Shown: piece by piece, positions 9,518 through 20,301 of the stretch | Layout of the letters: the number at the start of each line of letters is the position of its first letter | How positions within the stretch are numbered: the first letter of the stretch is position 1 | Source of the DNA: Phellopilus nigrolimitatus | Lineage: Eukaryota > Basidiomycota > Agaricomycetes > Hymenochaetales > Hymenochaetaceae | NCBI GenBank assembly: GCA_021029095.1 | Contig: JAJOHG010000368.1 | Location: forward strand, 1-25,264 | Reading direction: 5' to 3' | Length of the DNA stretch: 25,264 nt | Notes under the pieces: model-generated | The model's input: the letters and a program-made list of their open reading frames with translations, nothing else | The model's database searches: none | What the model was told of the DNA's origin: nothing | Program-made: the position numbers and the translations under genes

Positions 9518-10048
9518 TCATTGAATGGCCTCATCGTCCTCTGGGTCAGATACCAAGTCGATCCTACGTTCGGACGAACTTCTTCAAAGTGTGGTTGTTT
9601 TTCTGAAATTCTTTATCGGTGACCCCTTCAACGCAAGACAGTTGGAACTTATTCTTAAAAAAGCTTGCTACATGAATGGTTTCCAAATGCTTGAAGCCAT
9701 TTAACTTTCCACTCTCGTTCAAGGCTGATAACACGCTGTCAACGAACTGCTACTCAACTCTGGAACAATCCTTCAGTCTGAAACCGTGAAGAGACGCCTC
9801 GTCTTCATTGTCAGTGGAAGGAGGGCGTCCAGTGAAAAGGAGATGGGGAGAATATGCCTTTTTAATATCGCAGCTACTATCGGCGCAACTACGGAAGGCT
9901 GTGATCTGCGAGCAGTCAAAGCCACGTCTTCGAAAGACGGACATTGAAGATCATCGCGGAAGAGCCGGAAAAGAGCCACTTCAACGACTTCATCAGATAA
10001 TTTTGCCGCAATGGACAAGTCTGCCTTGGGTACCGCCTAGACGCGGGA
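9518..10048 (-). pseudogene. Broken F-box/LRR-like gene relic
   Basis: Three blocks on the minus strand read like parts of one protein but lie in different frames. Block A (about 10048-9790) contains LSIAAKLSDEVVEVALFRLF and CPSFEDVALTARRSQPS. Block B contains SLHGFRLKDCSRVE, then an in-frame TAG (9752-9750), then directly QFVDSVLSALNESGKLNGFK up to KKFVRT (stop at 9566-9564). Block C is RIDLVSDPEDDEAIQ with a stop at 9520-9518. Continuity across the TAG in the same frame, and the shift between blocks without convincing introns of normal length, suggest decay. The style (leucine-rich, 'GFKHLETIHV') recalls uncharacterised basidiomycete F-box/LRR proteins, from memory of that family rather than a match I can prove. 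It could instead be a real multi-exon gene whose introns I failed to resolve. Confidence 0.4.
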
Positions 10049-10591
10049 GAATACCCAAGATATCAGATATCAGTACCTTACCAAAGGAAAAGGATTGCAA
10101 AGACTGGAAGCAGACTGCCAGCTCAGGAAACGTGGAAGTGAGAAAGACCGCAGTCGTGCGACACGTCGCAACTTCCTCACTTACGTAGCCATTTGTGAGC
10201 AAGCCTCTACAATTGCATTTATTTTTTCGCCTTCGGTTGTTCTGTCGGGCTTTCGCGTTTCATGATGGCTGTCCTCGCTTTCTTGACAAGTAAATGTCTG
10301 GTACTGTGACAGGCATTCTCGGGGTCGATAAATACTTGGAAATTGCTCTTGGACACTCGTCTAGCCCACGCCCTTTCGCTTCTCTTCGAAGCTTCACCTA
10401 CACTGTCGAACATTCTCGTCCCAAAATATAGCCAGCGTCTTAGGAGTGCCAGTATCTGCGAGCAACCACTGATGACACGAATTCCGTCTGATCGTAAATA
10501 ATCTCGACTATAGATTACAAACACGGGGATATACCGGGCTCCGTGTCTTCCTGCAAGACTTTACGCCCCCTTCTCTTCAATATTTGGTCTC

Positions 10592-11080
10592 TTGCAAGAT
10601 GCGAAATGCTTACAAACCTCTTTTCAATCTAGTTTGACTCGTACGGATCACGGATCTGATGAACCGTGTCTCCAGTTTGCCAGGTGCAGAGAAGCCGACA
10701 TCGACTTTACAGGAAACAAATCAGAATTCGTAATGGTACTAGAAGTCTTTGGTGAGCCACCGAACCTCCGTGATTTGGTAGCAGGTATCGAATCACACTT
10801 CTTTGAAGATGACGTGACTGCAAGGGCAGTTTGAAAACGCCGGAAGCTAAGACCCCCGAGTGCTTTCTTTCGTCTTTTTATTCCCTGGATGATGCTTAAT
10901 GAAACTGTAATGTCCGCTCAATCTTATATATTTCCAGAACTTCGATATCTGACAATAGATTCGTCAAAGTCAATCGATATTCATAGATTTAGAAGCAAAG
11001 CAAATACTATACCAGCTTTTCCGGGGCGACACTCAATGGCCTCTCTTTACGATCTTCCACCGTTATCGTTACCACAGTAA
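10592..11080 (+). pseudogene. LRR-like coding fragments, plus strand
   Basis: Two pieces in this interval look protein-like. An 80-codon frame at 10592-10834 ends VFGEPPNLRDLVAGIESHFF and more. A second piece at about 10937-11080 begins FPELRYLTIDSSKSIDIHRF and ends LYDLPPLSLPQ. The leucine spacing resembles F-box/LRR proteins. They could be joined by an intron with a GTTTGA donor near 10832 and the TTTCCAG acceptor near 10938, but no F-box start or complete gene is visible. This is either a relic or part of an unresolved gene. A further minus-strand frame between the two relics (10219-10524, Lys-rich end) is unassigned. Confidence 0.25.
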
Positions 11081-11092
11081 CCTCCGCATGAA

Positions 11093-11111
11093 GCGCCCGC
11101 TCTTCGGGCGC
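11093..11111. repeat. Perfect GC-rich hairpin
   Basis: GCGCCCG, loop CTCTT, CGGGCGC: a 7-bp perfect stem with a 5-nt loop in otherwise AT-richer sequence, just 3' of the plus-strand LRR-like fragment. No T-run follows and no function is known. Confidence 0.5.
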
Positions 11112-13936
11112 CGAAGCGATTTGGCTTCTTAGTGAAGTTACATAGTACATACCATTCGGCTGAAAAACAAAGAAATTGTTCTCGCTTTGGCCAGAATTCG
11201 GTTCAGTAATTCGAAAAAAAAGCTTGAAAGGTACTTCAGATTTAGCCGGTTCAGTCAGACAGGCTGCGCGTCGAACATAATTTTGTACCGCGGAGGTACG
11301 ATTTGCAAAAATAAGGCGAAGCGATGCGCTTGTCTCCTATTTTGGTTTCTGTCATTTTAGCTCGCACGACATACAATGATGGGACATGTTGGGCCAAGGT
11401 AGGCTTCTATCTATCATCCGCTGATGGAGACTGACATGCCCTAGGGCGTACCTTCTCCCGTCGCAATTTTGGATAGTGTACTAATCGTCCTGAAATCTAA
11501 CCTAATGCCTTTTTACTTGCTTACAATCCACAAGCTCACGTTGAATTGATACTAGCGCCGGATTATTTATAGCGCTTGACACAGAAGGACTATCATGAGC
11601 ACTTTCCCAAACAGAGAGCCTCAAACTTAGCAATTTATATCAGACCTTAGCGTGTTTTGTTATCCAGGAATACTCAGAGCTTATGGAAAGATGCAGCAAA
11701 TATATATATATCCAAGTTCCACTTTTCACCCTAGCCATCGCATCGCAGATTTCCCTAGTGGGGAGCGGCATACATCGGCAAAACGTAAATTTACTTATGA
11801 TGTCTTCTTTGACTTGTACAAGGTACTGCAAGATGGTTATACCGCGAAATTACACAAGAATCTCTAATACATACGGCTACGTTGAAAACAGGTTTGATAA
11901 TGTAACAGACAGCAGCTTAATTACAATTTACATATCAGAGTTGTGCCAAACTGTCAGCGACTTGGTCCCAGCAACGAGATTACACGCGTCAACAACAAAC
12001 AAATAAGCATACCGCGACGGTCACGTGCATCTGTATTAAGCGTGAGACCGCAGTTTCGCTCAGTTTCCTGAGTCCTCGTCGCTTGCGTCAAAGTCTATGG
12101 AGTCTGGATCTACAGGACAATGTCGACTCCGCGACTCTGTAATCGGTCTGGAACTTCCTACGATCCCCAGATTTACATGTAAGCTGACTGACGGCGGCCG
12201 AAAAAGCCAATCGAAAAGATAGAACGTGGACTCGGCCGCGGACATTTCTGGAACGTTCAAGGGTGGAGTACAACTGCGATCTCTATGTCATAAAAGCTCG
12301 GCTTGACTCGGACGTACCAGCTACACGCGTTTGACCGCGGGCATTCTGTTAATTTAGACGCGTATGTTTGCTACACGGCCGAACGTTAACCTACTGAGGC
12401 TTATCAGTAAGCACTACATTGTACACTGTATCTTTGGACTCCAAATTTATCTAGCGCAGCATCACGCGGACAGCTCTTTGCCTTCACACCTTGCTTCTTG
12501 AACTTTTACGTGTACTATCTTCGCCGTCAAAGCGTTTACCACATTGTATGTAACGCTTCTTACTTGCGGGGGATTCTCTTTGTGTAATCTCGTTATCTGG
12601 GCTTGTTCGAACATGGTTCCCCTTGCGAAATCATTGGCGGACACGAACTCAGACCCTGTCTAAATTCTGTTGTAAGCAGTATTCGTAAAATACAACCCAT
12701 TATTTAATTACATTTAAACCTTGCATTCAGAATATGCCAGGAGGTCAAGGTTTTATAACAATGACACTGCAGCACTGCAAAATCTGCCAGCGCCTACGTC
12801 CACCGAATGACCGAATTATTGAGGAGCAGCGATTGGACTTTTACTCTAGCAAATTATATAGCCTTTGAGCTATGAATCTTTTCATGAATGGTATATACAA
12901 CTCATGGGCTGCAACTAACTTCATCATGTGTACGAATGTTGGCTCAAAATACACTGCAATCCACTGGAAGATGATCAAGCGACGGAAGAAAAGTCGCTTG
13001 CATTATGTCGGAATCCCGTCCGGTGTATACCATTTGACAATCCAAGCGCATAAACATAGTGATTGTTTGACTGCTCGGCACGCAAGGTTAATTGCGTCAA
13101 TAGCATTATACTTGTTCACGACAGAAGTTCCAATAGCTTCAACATTCTGGCTTGCACACGAGAGCTAACGGAGTGAGCCTACGGCCCAATAGCGACGACT
13201 CACCTCTGCATTTCATAACGATATGTTATATGTATGTGCTGCCACTGGAAGTATCTAATTCACTTGCCCAGACGGTTACCTGTTACTCGACATTGTCCGC
13301 GCTCAGGACGCTGAGTTTTATCGAATTTAGCTCCAAGAAGCCCACGAGACTATCGCAAACTGAAGCGAGACGCTTCGGCTTGTGACCTCGCTAACCTTTG
13401 TCAAGCTCTGTGCGCCAGGGTAATTGCAATCATTAAAGCCCAACAAATGTTAAACTGTTGTGACACTCAACTACTTGCAATAGAGTTAAAAACCGAGCAG
13501 AAGAAAAAGTGAGCATCAATCATTGTTTATCGAAACCTGCCCGGGTAAGATACACGACGAGACACGATAAGAGAATAGCAAAAGGGCAGAGCCTTAAAAG
13601 AGAATAAGTGCTGCTAGGAAAAACGACATGATGTCAGCGACAAGCGTTCCGCTCAACGTGTCCTGGAATTAGGAAACCTTTCTGCCAATGAAGTAAAAAA
13701 GAAAAGGTAAACACGATGCAAACGCCGGAGCCTATACCGTAAGCGCAATGCGTGGAAACAATGAATACAGACGCGCGTAAGTTCGTCCTTGCGGAGTAGC
13801 GTGCATCGAATTCGAACGAAGGAGTCGTGGAGAAAACCGTCGGATTAAATAGAATACATGGCTCGAGGTGTTGACAGTTTCGAAAGAAGGGTGTCGCAAA
13901 TACCGTTAAGTCGTCAGCTGAAATGCGGCAAGCAAG
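11112..13936. other. Gene-poor region without a recognisable gene
   Basis: About 2.8 kb of AT-richer sequence. The open frames are short (up to ~107 codons) and none shows a domain or consistent exon structure. Two are mildly protein-like: a minus-strand frame at 12060-12260 ending DPDSIDFDASDEDSGN and a plus-strand frame at 12872-13168. A perfect 8-bp inverted repeat CAAGCGAC/GTCGCTTG with a 9-nt loop lies at 12976-13000. No LTR, terminal inverted repeat or transposase motif was recognised. The last part (about 13500-13936) should hold the 3' UTR of the BBP gene. Confidence 0.4.
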
Positions 13937-15820
13937 TTACTGTTGGGGGACTGGAGCTTGAGCTTGATTGTACTGCTGCTGATAATATTGAGCATACGCC
14001 GCAGAGTAGTCCTGGCCCTGGCCGGCATAATTCTGCGGATAGGTACCACCCTGGTAATACGGTTGCTGACCGCCTCCATATCCTCCTCCATAACCAGCAG
14101 TAGGAGCGCCTCCGCCAAACTGCTGAGGTGGGCGGTAGCCGCCGTTCTGCTGGTTTTGGTTAGTGTTCGAGGACGACGTCCACATCTCCGGACGACGCCA
14201 GGGAGGAACATCAGATCCGCCCGCGGTGACAGAGAGGCCTGTCCCACCTCCTCCCCACGACTTCCCAGGCCCTGAACTTCCACCACTTTCTCCAAGTTCC
14301 GCCATGAGACTGGCATATTCCGAGTCGAAGTTGCCCTTGGTTGTGGCCTGCGGAGCACCGGGAGAAGCGTTAGGGTCAGATTTTACCGTGCAGTCACGAG
14401 CCATGTGCCCAGCGCTACCACAAATTCGACATATGATGCCAGCTGTGAAGTTCTTTTGCTCTGGGCAGTCATATTTCCGATGACCGACGCCACCGCAATT
14501 TTGGCAAATCTGGTTCTCGTCGTCACGAAGAGTTCCATTCAGCGCAGCTAGTTCACGGAGCTGGTTCCGTTTGTGATCATTTTGACCCTCGGGTGTAGAA
14601 GCGGCCTTCATAACCAACAGTCAGTAAAACGCATACAAAAGTGTTATGAACACTCACCGTCTCAATGACCCTGTTAATAAGCCTGACACAACTCGCGACC
14701 TTTTCCTCCGATTCAGCCATCACAAGACAATGCAAGTCTTCCTCGGCGTCATCTGCAAACTGATCAGGTTTCCCTTTCCCTTCCTTGATGCTTCCCTTGC
14801 CGCGGATGCTAATCTTAGCACCACTATCACGCTCCATCTTCTTCAAACTGTTGCCTCGGGGCCCTACGAGCAAACCGAAAAAATTAATCTCGGGGAACTC
14901 CTTTACGGGAATGTAGACCTTCTCCGAAGGACGTTGTGAGCGCTTTTGTTGATGGTATTCAACTGGCGGTCGGAAGTTGGGATCAGTTTTCAGAGCCCGG
15001 TCAACAAGCCTAATGCGTTCGTCTTCAAGTTTTTTGCGATAACGGACTTCACGGGTGTTAGTACGCCGACCTTGAGCATCGTACGTGGGAGGAGGGGAGG
15101 GGGACCTGTAGAATGTACTTAGGCAGATTGCAGAGAAATGGGGCCAAATAAGCTCACCTTTCCCTTTCAGGTGGAATGAAGTCGTTCAGACGCAGTTTGC
15201 CATTAATCTCTTCAAGGCGAAGGTGGATAGCGTAATTGTCCAGTTGAGCTTGAGAAACGCCGTTGGCCGAGATCGCTGTTGGAAGACCCGGCAGCTCTGT
15301 TTTCGCTTCTCCCCAACGGCTGCGACGCTTTCGCGGGGCATTTGGATCAGCTGGTAAACAAGCAGTTACAAGAAATAAGAATAGCGGGTTAGTATCCTAG
15401 TCAGTGAACTGGAATTGGGCGAGCCAAGCAGGCAAAAATTAGGGGTCAAATTTAACCAGTACAGATGGAGATAGCTTTAAATGTCTAACACCAGAGCTGA
15501 ACTAGTCCCGTGAATCAATACTTTGAACGTACCTAGGGCACTGATGACTGGTGACTCCTCGCGAGAACGCTCCTCTGAATCATCCCGCTGAGGCTGTGGG
15601 CGGGGGTACGCGGACGGAGAGGGTTGCGCAAGTTGTGGAGGTGCAGTGACTCCAACAGGTGCAGGACCAAATCGCCTGCGGTTTCCAAGTGGAACTACAT
15701 AATATCATCAGCACATGAGCTCATGCAATCCGTTCAAAAACTTCTTGCGGCAACTGTGTAAAGGCAGTAGGACTAACCTTCATTCGTCCCAGTTATTTGT
15801 CGAGTCGCCGGCCTCCACAT
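13937..15820 (-). CDS. Branchpoint-bridging protein BBP/SF1 (Msl5 family)
   Basis: Five exons: 15820-15778, 15694-15533, 15350-15158, 15105-14658, 14605-13937, giving 504 aa fully in frame. The N-terminus carries a UHM-ligand motif PRKRRSRWG (Trp81) that in this family binds U2AF65. It is followed by a helix-hairpin region ([20 protein letters not shown]) and SPSPPP. The KH-QUA2 domain follows, with the GPRG loop at 214-217 in the segment [20 protein letters not shown], then [12 protein letters not shown]. Two CCHC zinc knuckles are at 316-329 ([14 protein letters not shown]) and 341-354 ([14 protein letters not shown]). The tail is Gly/Gln/Tyr/Pro-rich, with a WRRPEMW motif. BBP recognises the intron branch site in the commitment complex in the nucleus. 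The domain order matches fungal BBPs. The second intron holds a perfect TACTAAC. An isolated gene between two gene-poor stretches. Confidence 0.95.
15351..15532 (-). other. Long BBP intron with perfect TACTAAC branch sequence
   Basis: At 182 nt this is the longest intron of the gene (the others are 52-83 nt). The donor is GTACGT, TACTAAC lies at 15394-15388 and the acceptor TTTACCAG ends at 15351, 38 nt downstream of the presumed branch A (15389). Exon phases on both sides agree. Confidence 0.75.
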
Positions 15821-18800
15821 TTTTTGTTCAAGTTCAGAGAAACCCCGATTTTAGGTCGACGAAGGAGAATGAGTAGAGTGGTTGCAAGAAAAAGGGAGAG
15901 AATAAGTGGCTAGAGTCCGCACTGTGAGTGGCAGATGGGAGTAGCGTCGACGAAGCAAACCCTTCTTGGACACGTGCCGGGCGGCAGAATTTCAAGCTCC
16001 GACCAAATTTGTAATGTGGCCTTCCGTTCTGACTAGATATGAAGTGAAGTCAGCTATGTATGTCAGCTTTCTTCTCCGTCAAAATCTATGCTTCAAGCTG
16101 ATCAAATACACAACGAACTCTGCTAGATTCTTGCGTGGACTTGCACAAGACCACCTTTATGGTGTTTTATATGTCGCTTTCTTCTCGATGTCTCTTGACT
16201 CTCTGTAGAACTCGAAGTCCATGCCTTCCGCGACCCTCTGAGCACTCAACGAAAATCTAACGCTGCAAATCGGGCTAACTCTGGGATCCGACTTGATCAT
16301 ATCGGACCATGCGAGTAAAGGAAATTGTGGTTTTATCCTCCAATCGTCCGGGTGGTCCGGAGACTGTCCCGTGCACGTCAGCACGGAAGGAGCCACAATT
16401 TGCTCAAAGACGGAATCCGCGACTCGTCAGCTGAGTACCTGTTTTATCGTCAGCTACGCTACCACTCCTATCAATACGTTCTTTTACGGATGACAATCAA
16501 GTTTGAGGTAAGTGCTTGTACCGATAGTGCGTGATAATTTAGTGAGTTTCCTGAAGCATCTCCTTGATCGATTCGCGATACAAACATGCTCATTTTCTAC
16601 TTTTTGCTGAGAGCTTGACACATCAGCTAAATGCCAGCCCCTCAATCTGAATGAAACCCACTTGTGGGATTGGCGGCTACTGACGGGCGTTTATCGCGTA
16701 CATATGGAATTGAAGCTGTCACTGGAATACTTGCATCGGTAGCGGTGTGGCCTAAAGACAAGTCATCTGCAGTAAACATAACGTTTTTCTATCTCGATTC
16801 TCATTTTAATCGGACTGTCGGATTAAATGGTGACCTATAAGATGTTCAGTTGTTAAGATGTCACTGGGCGCACGCCGTAATAAGAGACTATCTGCCGGAT
16901 GTTAGGTGAATATCCTTGAGCATTGTACACAAACGAAGGTCGGAACAGTCCGTGATATCGGAGATCTAGACTAGAGAGAAAGAATCGCTATTCATTACAC
17001 GTACTCTGCAATTACTGAACACATGCGACACTGTCCACAGGAACGTCTTTCTACTTGCTACATTCAATCGGCAGTTTCATCTGAGCACACGGCCGACGAA
17101 TAGCCGACTACCGCGGGGTATCATCGTTTTGCTTCCGGCGGCTTGCAGCAAAGTACTAAGCTTTCCGACTGGCAGAAAACTGCGGAGGAGCGAGAATAAA
17201 GCCCCGCATACGCCCGACAAAGTGTGGCTCCAAGTTCACGCCGTTTCACTGGGAAAGTAATAAACAGATGATCGGTCAGAATCATAATCTGATGGACAGT
17301 CTAGGTCCCCATTTCCCCCGGTAATCTGTGCCATGTTCCCCCAAACGCAACGCTATAAGAAGGAAATGACGATGATCATCGTCGTTGTGTCTTTTGTGGC
17401 TAGACCTCTCACGCGCACGCCAAAGTAATTGAAACATAAGTCCTTCTTGTATACATATACCACTTAATAAGTATTCCTTAAGCCAATGATAATCTCTCGG
17501 GCGCTTGTGAATTTCCCACACATACGGCATGCGATGGAATCTATTTCTGTTGACATGAGTTCAGAGCTCAGACACTTTCTCGTGTAGGAACTCCTTTCGA
17601 CACATCGTCGTATTCGCCCCCTGTACGTTGGAGTGCTCTCTGTTCGTTCTACGTCTTCGCCTTCGGGACATCTCATTCTGCAGATTATCCAGACTGCTGC
17701 CTGCCCAATGCAGCAAGTCACTAACGACGTAGACTTTCGGGATCACTCAACGTCCGCGGTGGCAACTCTCTCCATTGCTTCCAGCCCGAATTACGCAACA
17801 CTTCTCCGCGGACTAAGTACCCGGGCATGTTACGCCACGAGGCGCGCGGGCACCGTGCGCCTCCGGCGACAAGTCGAAGATTCACGGATGAGAATCGTTG
17901 GCGGATTAGTTCGCTTTCTAGGCACGTACACTGCATGTGCGCAAATCAGGCAATCGTAGGCCAAAATCACAAGGTCGAAGAGCTCGCAATGGGGTTGCTG
18001 AAACCTGACGTGGATAGGCCAGAACTCCTCGCGTATGTCGGATGGACGCGGGGGGATGTGCGAGCTCAGCCTATTGCTGAGCCCGGTTCGCCTCGGTTGC
18101 TGATGTTCTTTCCCGGAGAGATGCTACTTTTGTTTGCTTCCACGAACTCACGTTACTATCTAGCCCAGCCGAGGAGCATGGACGAGATTGGACAGCGAGG
18201 GCTTGGGACATGTCGATGTCCAACTTTCTTTTTGTTGGGGGCCTTTCATACAGATCTTGTCTCGCGAGGGATGCGAGGGCAGATGGCGCGGTGCGGGACC
18301 ATTTCAGGTCATATTCTTCGAGTCCATTATAACTTTGTGGATGGGCCTCGCGTTACTTCGTTCATAGTAATTAAACAAGAGCGTATAAAGTGAGAATAAA
18401 CGTCGGGAAATGATGAAGAATGCGTCGGGGACAACTCTAATAGAGCCAAGAGAGGCGATAACATTTGTGGTCCCGAGAGATCTAGATTCGAGTGGTTGTT
18501 CGGAAAGTAGCGTGACTCGGAGGACGCGGGTACCCTTGTATCGGGAATGATGACTGGCCGGAAGTCACCGTTACGGCTTCTTTCTAGTTTCTACGCCTCG
18601 GGCATGTCAAACGGTGCGTACACGAGAGCCCCACTACCTGGCAGCTGTTCCCAGATGCTGCGCAAGGGAGACAACGGATCTTCTTGGTATCATAAATGTA
18701 AGTAAAAATTCGGGCGCGAAAAGCCCTCTTTTCTTCCGTTTTTTTTTTCTTCTTGCTTTTCCTTACCTTCAAATTATCGGTAAACTTCGCGTCGTGGAAC

Positions 18801-19060
18801 GAGAAGAAACGGGAAGGTAGATCCTCACGAACATGATGAACTCCGGATAATTTCAGCGACAATCTACGGCGATGTCTATTCCAATCGCCAGAACTGTTGG
18901 ATCTCGACTTCCGAATCTCGAATCGTTGGTTCCACGTTCTCGCGATTCTCGAAACCTCGGAAATGGCAGAGATCGGCGCCAAATCAAGGACACCGTGGAC
19001 GGCACCGCTTTACGAGAACCCAGGACTTAACTGGTAGATCACCTTTAGCTCATGCCCAGC
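15821..19060. other. Gene-poor region upstream of BBP and of the bZIP gene
   Basis: The first few hundred bases should contain the BBP promoter. Elsewhere I see no recognisable gene. The most noticeable frame is the 188-codon ORF at 17827-18393, listed separately. Minus-strand frames at 17282-17746 and 18584-18982 lack a convincing start or any domain. A 16-bp perfect palindrome (GACGATGATCATCGTC) lies at 17368-17383. The final part before 19061 probably belongs to the bZIP promoter. Confidence 0.4.
17827..18393 (+). CDS. Hypothetical 188-codon ORF of unknown function
   Basis: An uninterrupted ATG-to-TGA frame in an otherwise gene-poor stretch, unlike the intron-dense genes around it. The protein is Arg-rich at the N-terminus, with a mildly hydrophobic middle (LLMFFPGEMLLLFAS at ~97-111) and ends HILRVHYNFVDGPRVTSF plus a few basic residues. 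I recognise no domain. A frame of this length can occur by chance once in a window of this size, the more so in GC-rich sequence, so it may be non-coding or one exon of an unresolved gene. Confidence 0.25.
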   Translation: MLRHEARGHRAPPATSRRFTDENRWRISSLSRHVHCMCANQAIVGQNHKVEELAMGLLKPDVDRPELLAYVGWTRGDVRAQPIAEPGSPRLLMFFPGEMLLLFASTNSRYYLAQPRSMDEIGQRGLGTCRCPTFFLLGAFHTDLVSRGMRGQMARCGTISGHILRVHYNFVDGPRVTSFIVIKQERIK

Positions 19061-19068
19061 TATATAAA
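19061..19068 (+). promoter_or_regulatory. TATA box of the bZIP gene
   Basis: TATATAAA 96 nt upstream of the annotated ATG, followed by a pyrimidine-rich leader (19077-19163) typical of fungal promoters. An ATG at 19074 is too close to the TATA box to lie in the transcript. Confidence 0.6.
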
Positions 19069-19163
19069 CAGCCATGTTCTTCCACTCTCCGCTCCGATTC
19101 CCACCTCACCAAGTCTCCCCGCTTCCTTACCCCTGTTATTCGTCCTTGCATCTATAATCAAGC

Positions 19164-20301
19164 ATGTCTTCAAAGAGAGGCAGGAAGCGCAACGATAACT
19201 TGCCCCCCAATAGGGCCCGTGATGTTCAGAGGGCCTTTCGTGCTAGAAGAGCAGCTCACCTTCAGGTACGCACACGATATATCTGAAATTTGTAATTCCC
19301 AGAGCTACTGATCGAACTACACTTAGGCATTAGAAGAGCGCGTCGCAGAGCTCGAGGACGAAAACGATGGACTCCGAGCCGCGCTTAATCTTCCGCCAGC
19401 CCACCGCCCGCCACTTGGGCATGGGCCCACAGGCAAAGATAAAGTAAAGCCGTTCGATAGGGGTTCGACTGCGCAGACCGAATCCGTGGCGGACGAAGGG
19501 TCTGCTTCTCCCAGAACAAACACATCCTCGCCGCATTCCATTAATCAGCAAATACCCTCCGTCTCGCACTCCGGTGATGGAGGAGAAACCCCTGGAGGGA
19601 TATGGGACCAGGCCCTTTCCATGGCCCAACACGATGAATACGCGTCTGACAGGGATCTCCATCCCGCGGCATCCGCAAACGTCTCGTCGGCGACAGCCTC
19701 TTACACGCCTGAGCCTCACTACCGCTTCGATACTGCCCCTCCCTCTAGGTCCCGGTCGTCCCTTTCAGGTGCTCTATTTGCATCACCGGGTGCCTCGGCA
19801 TATCATAACTCTATCGACCGGCCATCGACCTCATCGTCGCAATTTTCGCGTGACGAGCAGTTTTATAACTCAGTAACATCTGGCTTGCCGGCTGGGCACA
19901 GCTCATCCAGCACGCTCAGGGGCCTCTCCCAAGCTTCCCCGCCGATGCACCCGCATTCACATCAAATGGAGTCTTCCCTTAGTGGCGGAACGACGCACAG
20001 TTCGCTCGCCCCGCATGGATCTTATACGTCGTCGCCTTCCCCCGCATCCATGAGCCTCGGAACGACCCTGGGTCTTCGAAGGTCAATCCCAGATCTTCCT
20101 CAGCATTTTCCAAGTTCGTACGTTGACACATTTCCTTCCGCCTCATACTCGCAGAGAGCCCATCCTATCCTCCTTCACCAGCCGCCTGCCCACGCTCCCC
20201 TTTCGCCCGTTAGACTGTCGCCCAGTCGGCCAGCCGCTCCCCACCTTGAGTATGGTGGGCCTGAACCCCCATCTGACCCATCAGTTCGTCGCACGACCTA
20301 A
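19164..20301 (+). CDS. bZIP transcription factor with divergent basic region
   Basis: Two exons, 19164-19265 and 19327-20301, joined in phase 0, giving 358 aa. The N-terminus holds a basic region (KRGRKRN, then NRARDVQRAFRARRAAHLQ). It runs straight into a short leucine zipper (ALEERVAELEDENDGLRAAL; Leu at heptad positions) ending NLPPAHRPPLG. The rest is a long Ser/Pro/His-rich low-complexity tail, as expected for an activation or regulatory region. The spacing and QRAFRxRR are Yap/AP-1-like, but the usual NxxAAxxxR core is replaced by NRARDVQRA. To my knowledge this variant is common in agaricomycete bZIP proteins. The intron falls exactly between basic region and zipper. Target genes cannot be read from sequence. 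It has a clear TATA box and CT-rich leader, and its 3' side is a 1.4-kb spacer. Confidence 0.85.

Noticed and set aside
13943..14483. Plus-strand ORFs of about 106-110 codons
   Set aside because: Antisense to the BBP last exon with its zinc knuckles; leucine/isoleucine runs mirror the repetitive Gln/Tyr/Gly codons.
17368..17383. 16-bp perfect palindrome GACGATGATCATCGTC
   Set aside because: One such palindrome is not unexpected by chance in 25 kb, and it sits in no promoter or repeat context.
18584..18982. 132-codon minus-strand ORF with a Lys run
   Set aside because: Starts only at a non-ATG codon, has no domain, and its Lys run is the complement of a T-tract; overlaps the bZIP upstream region.
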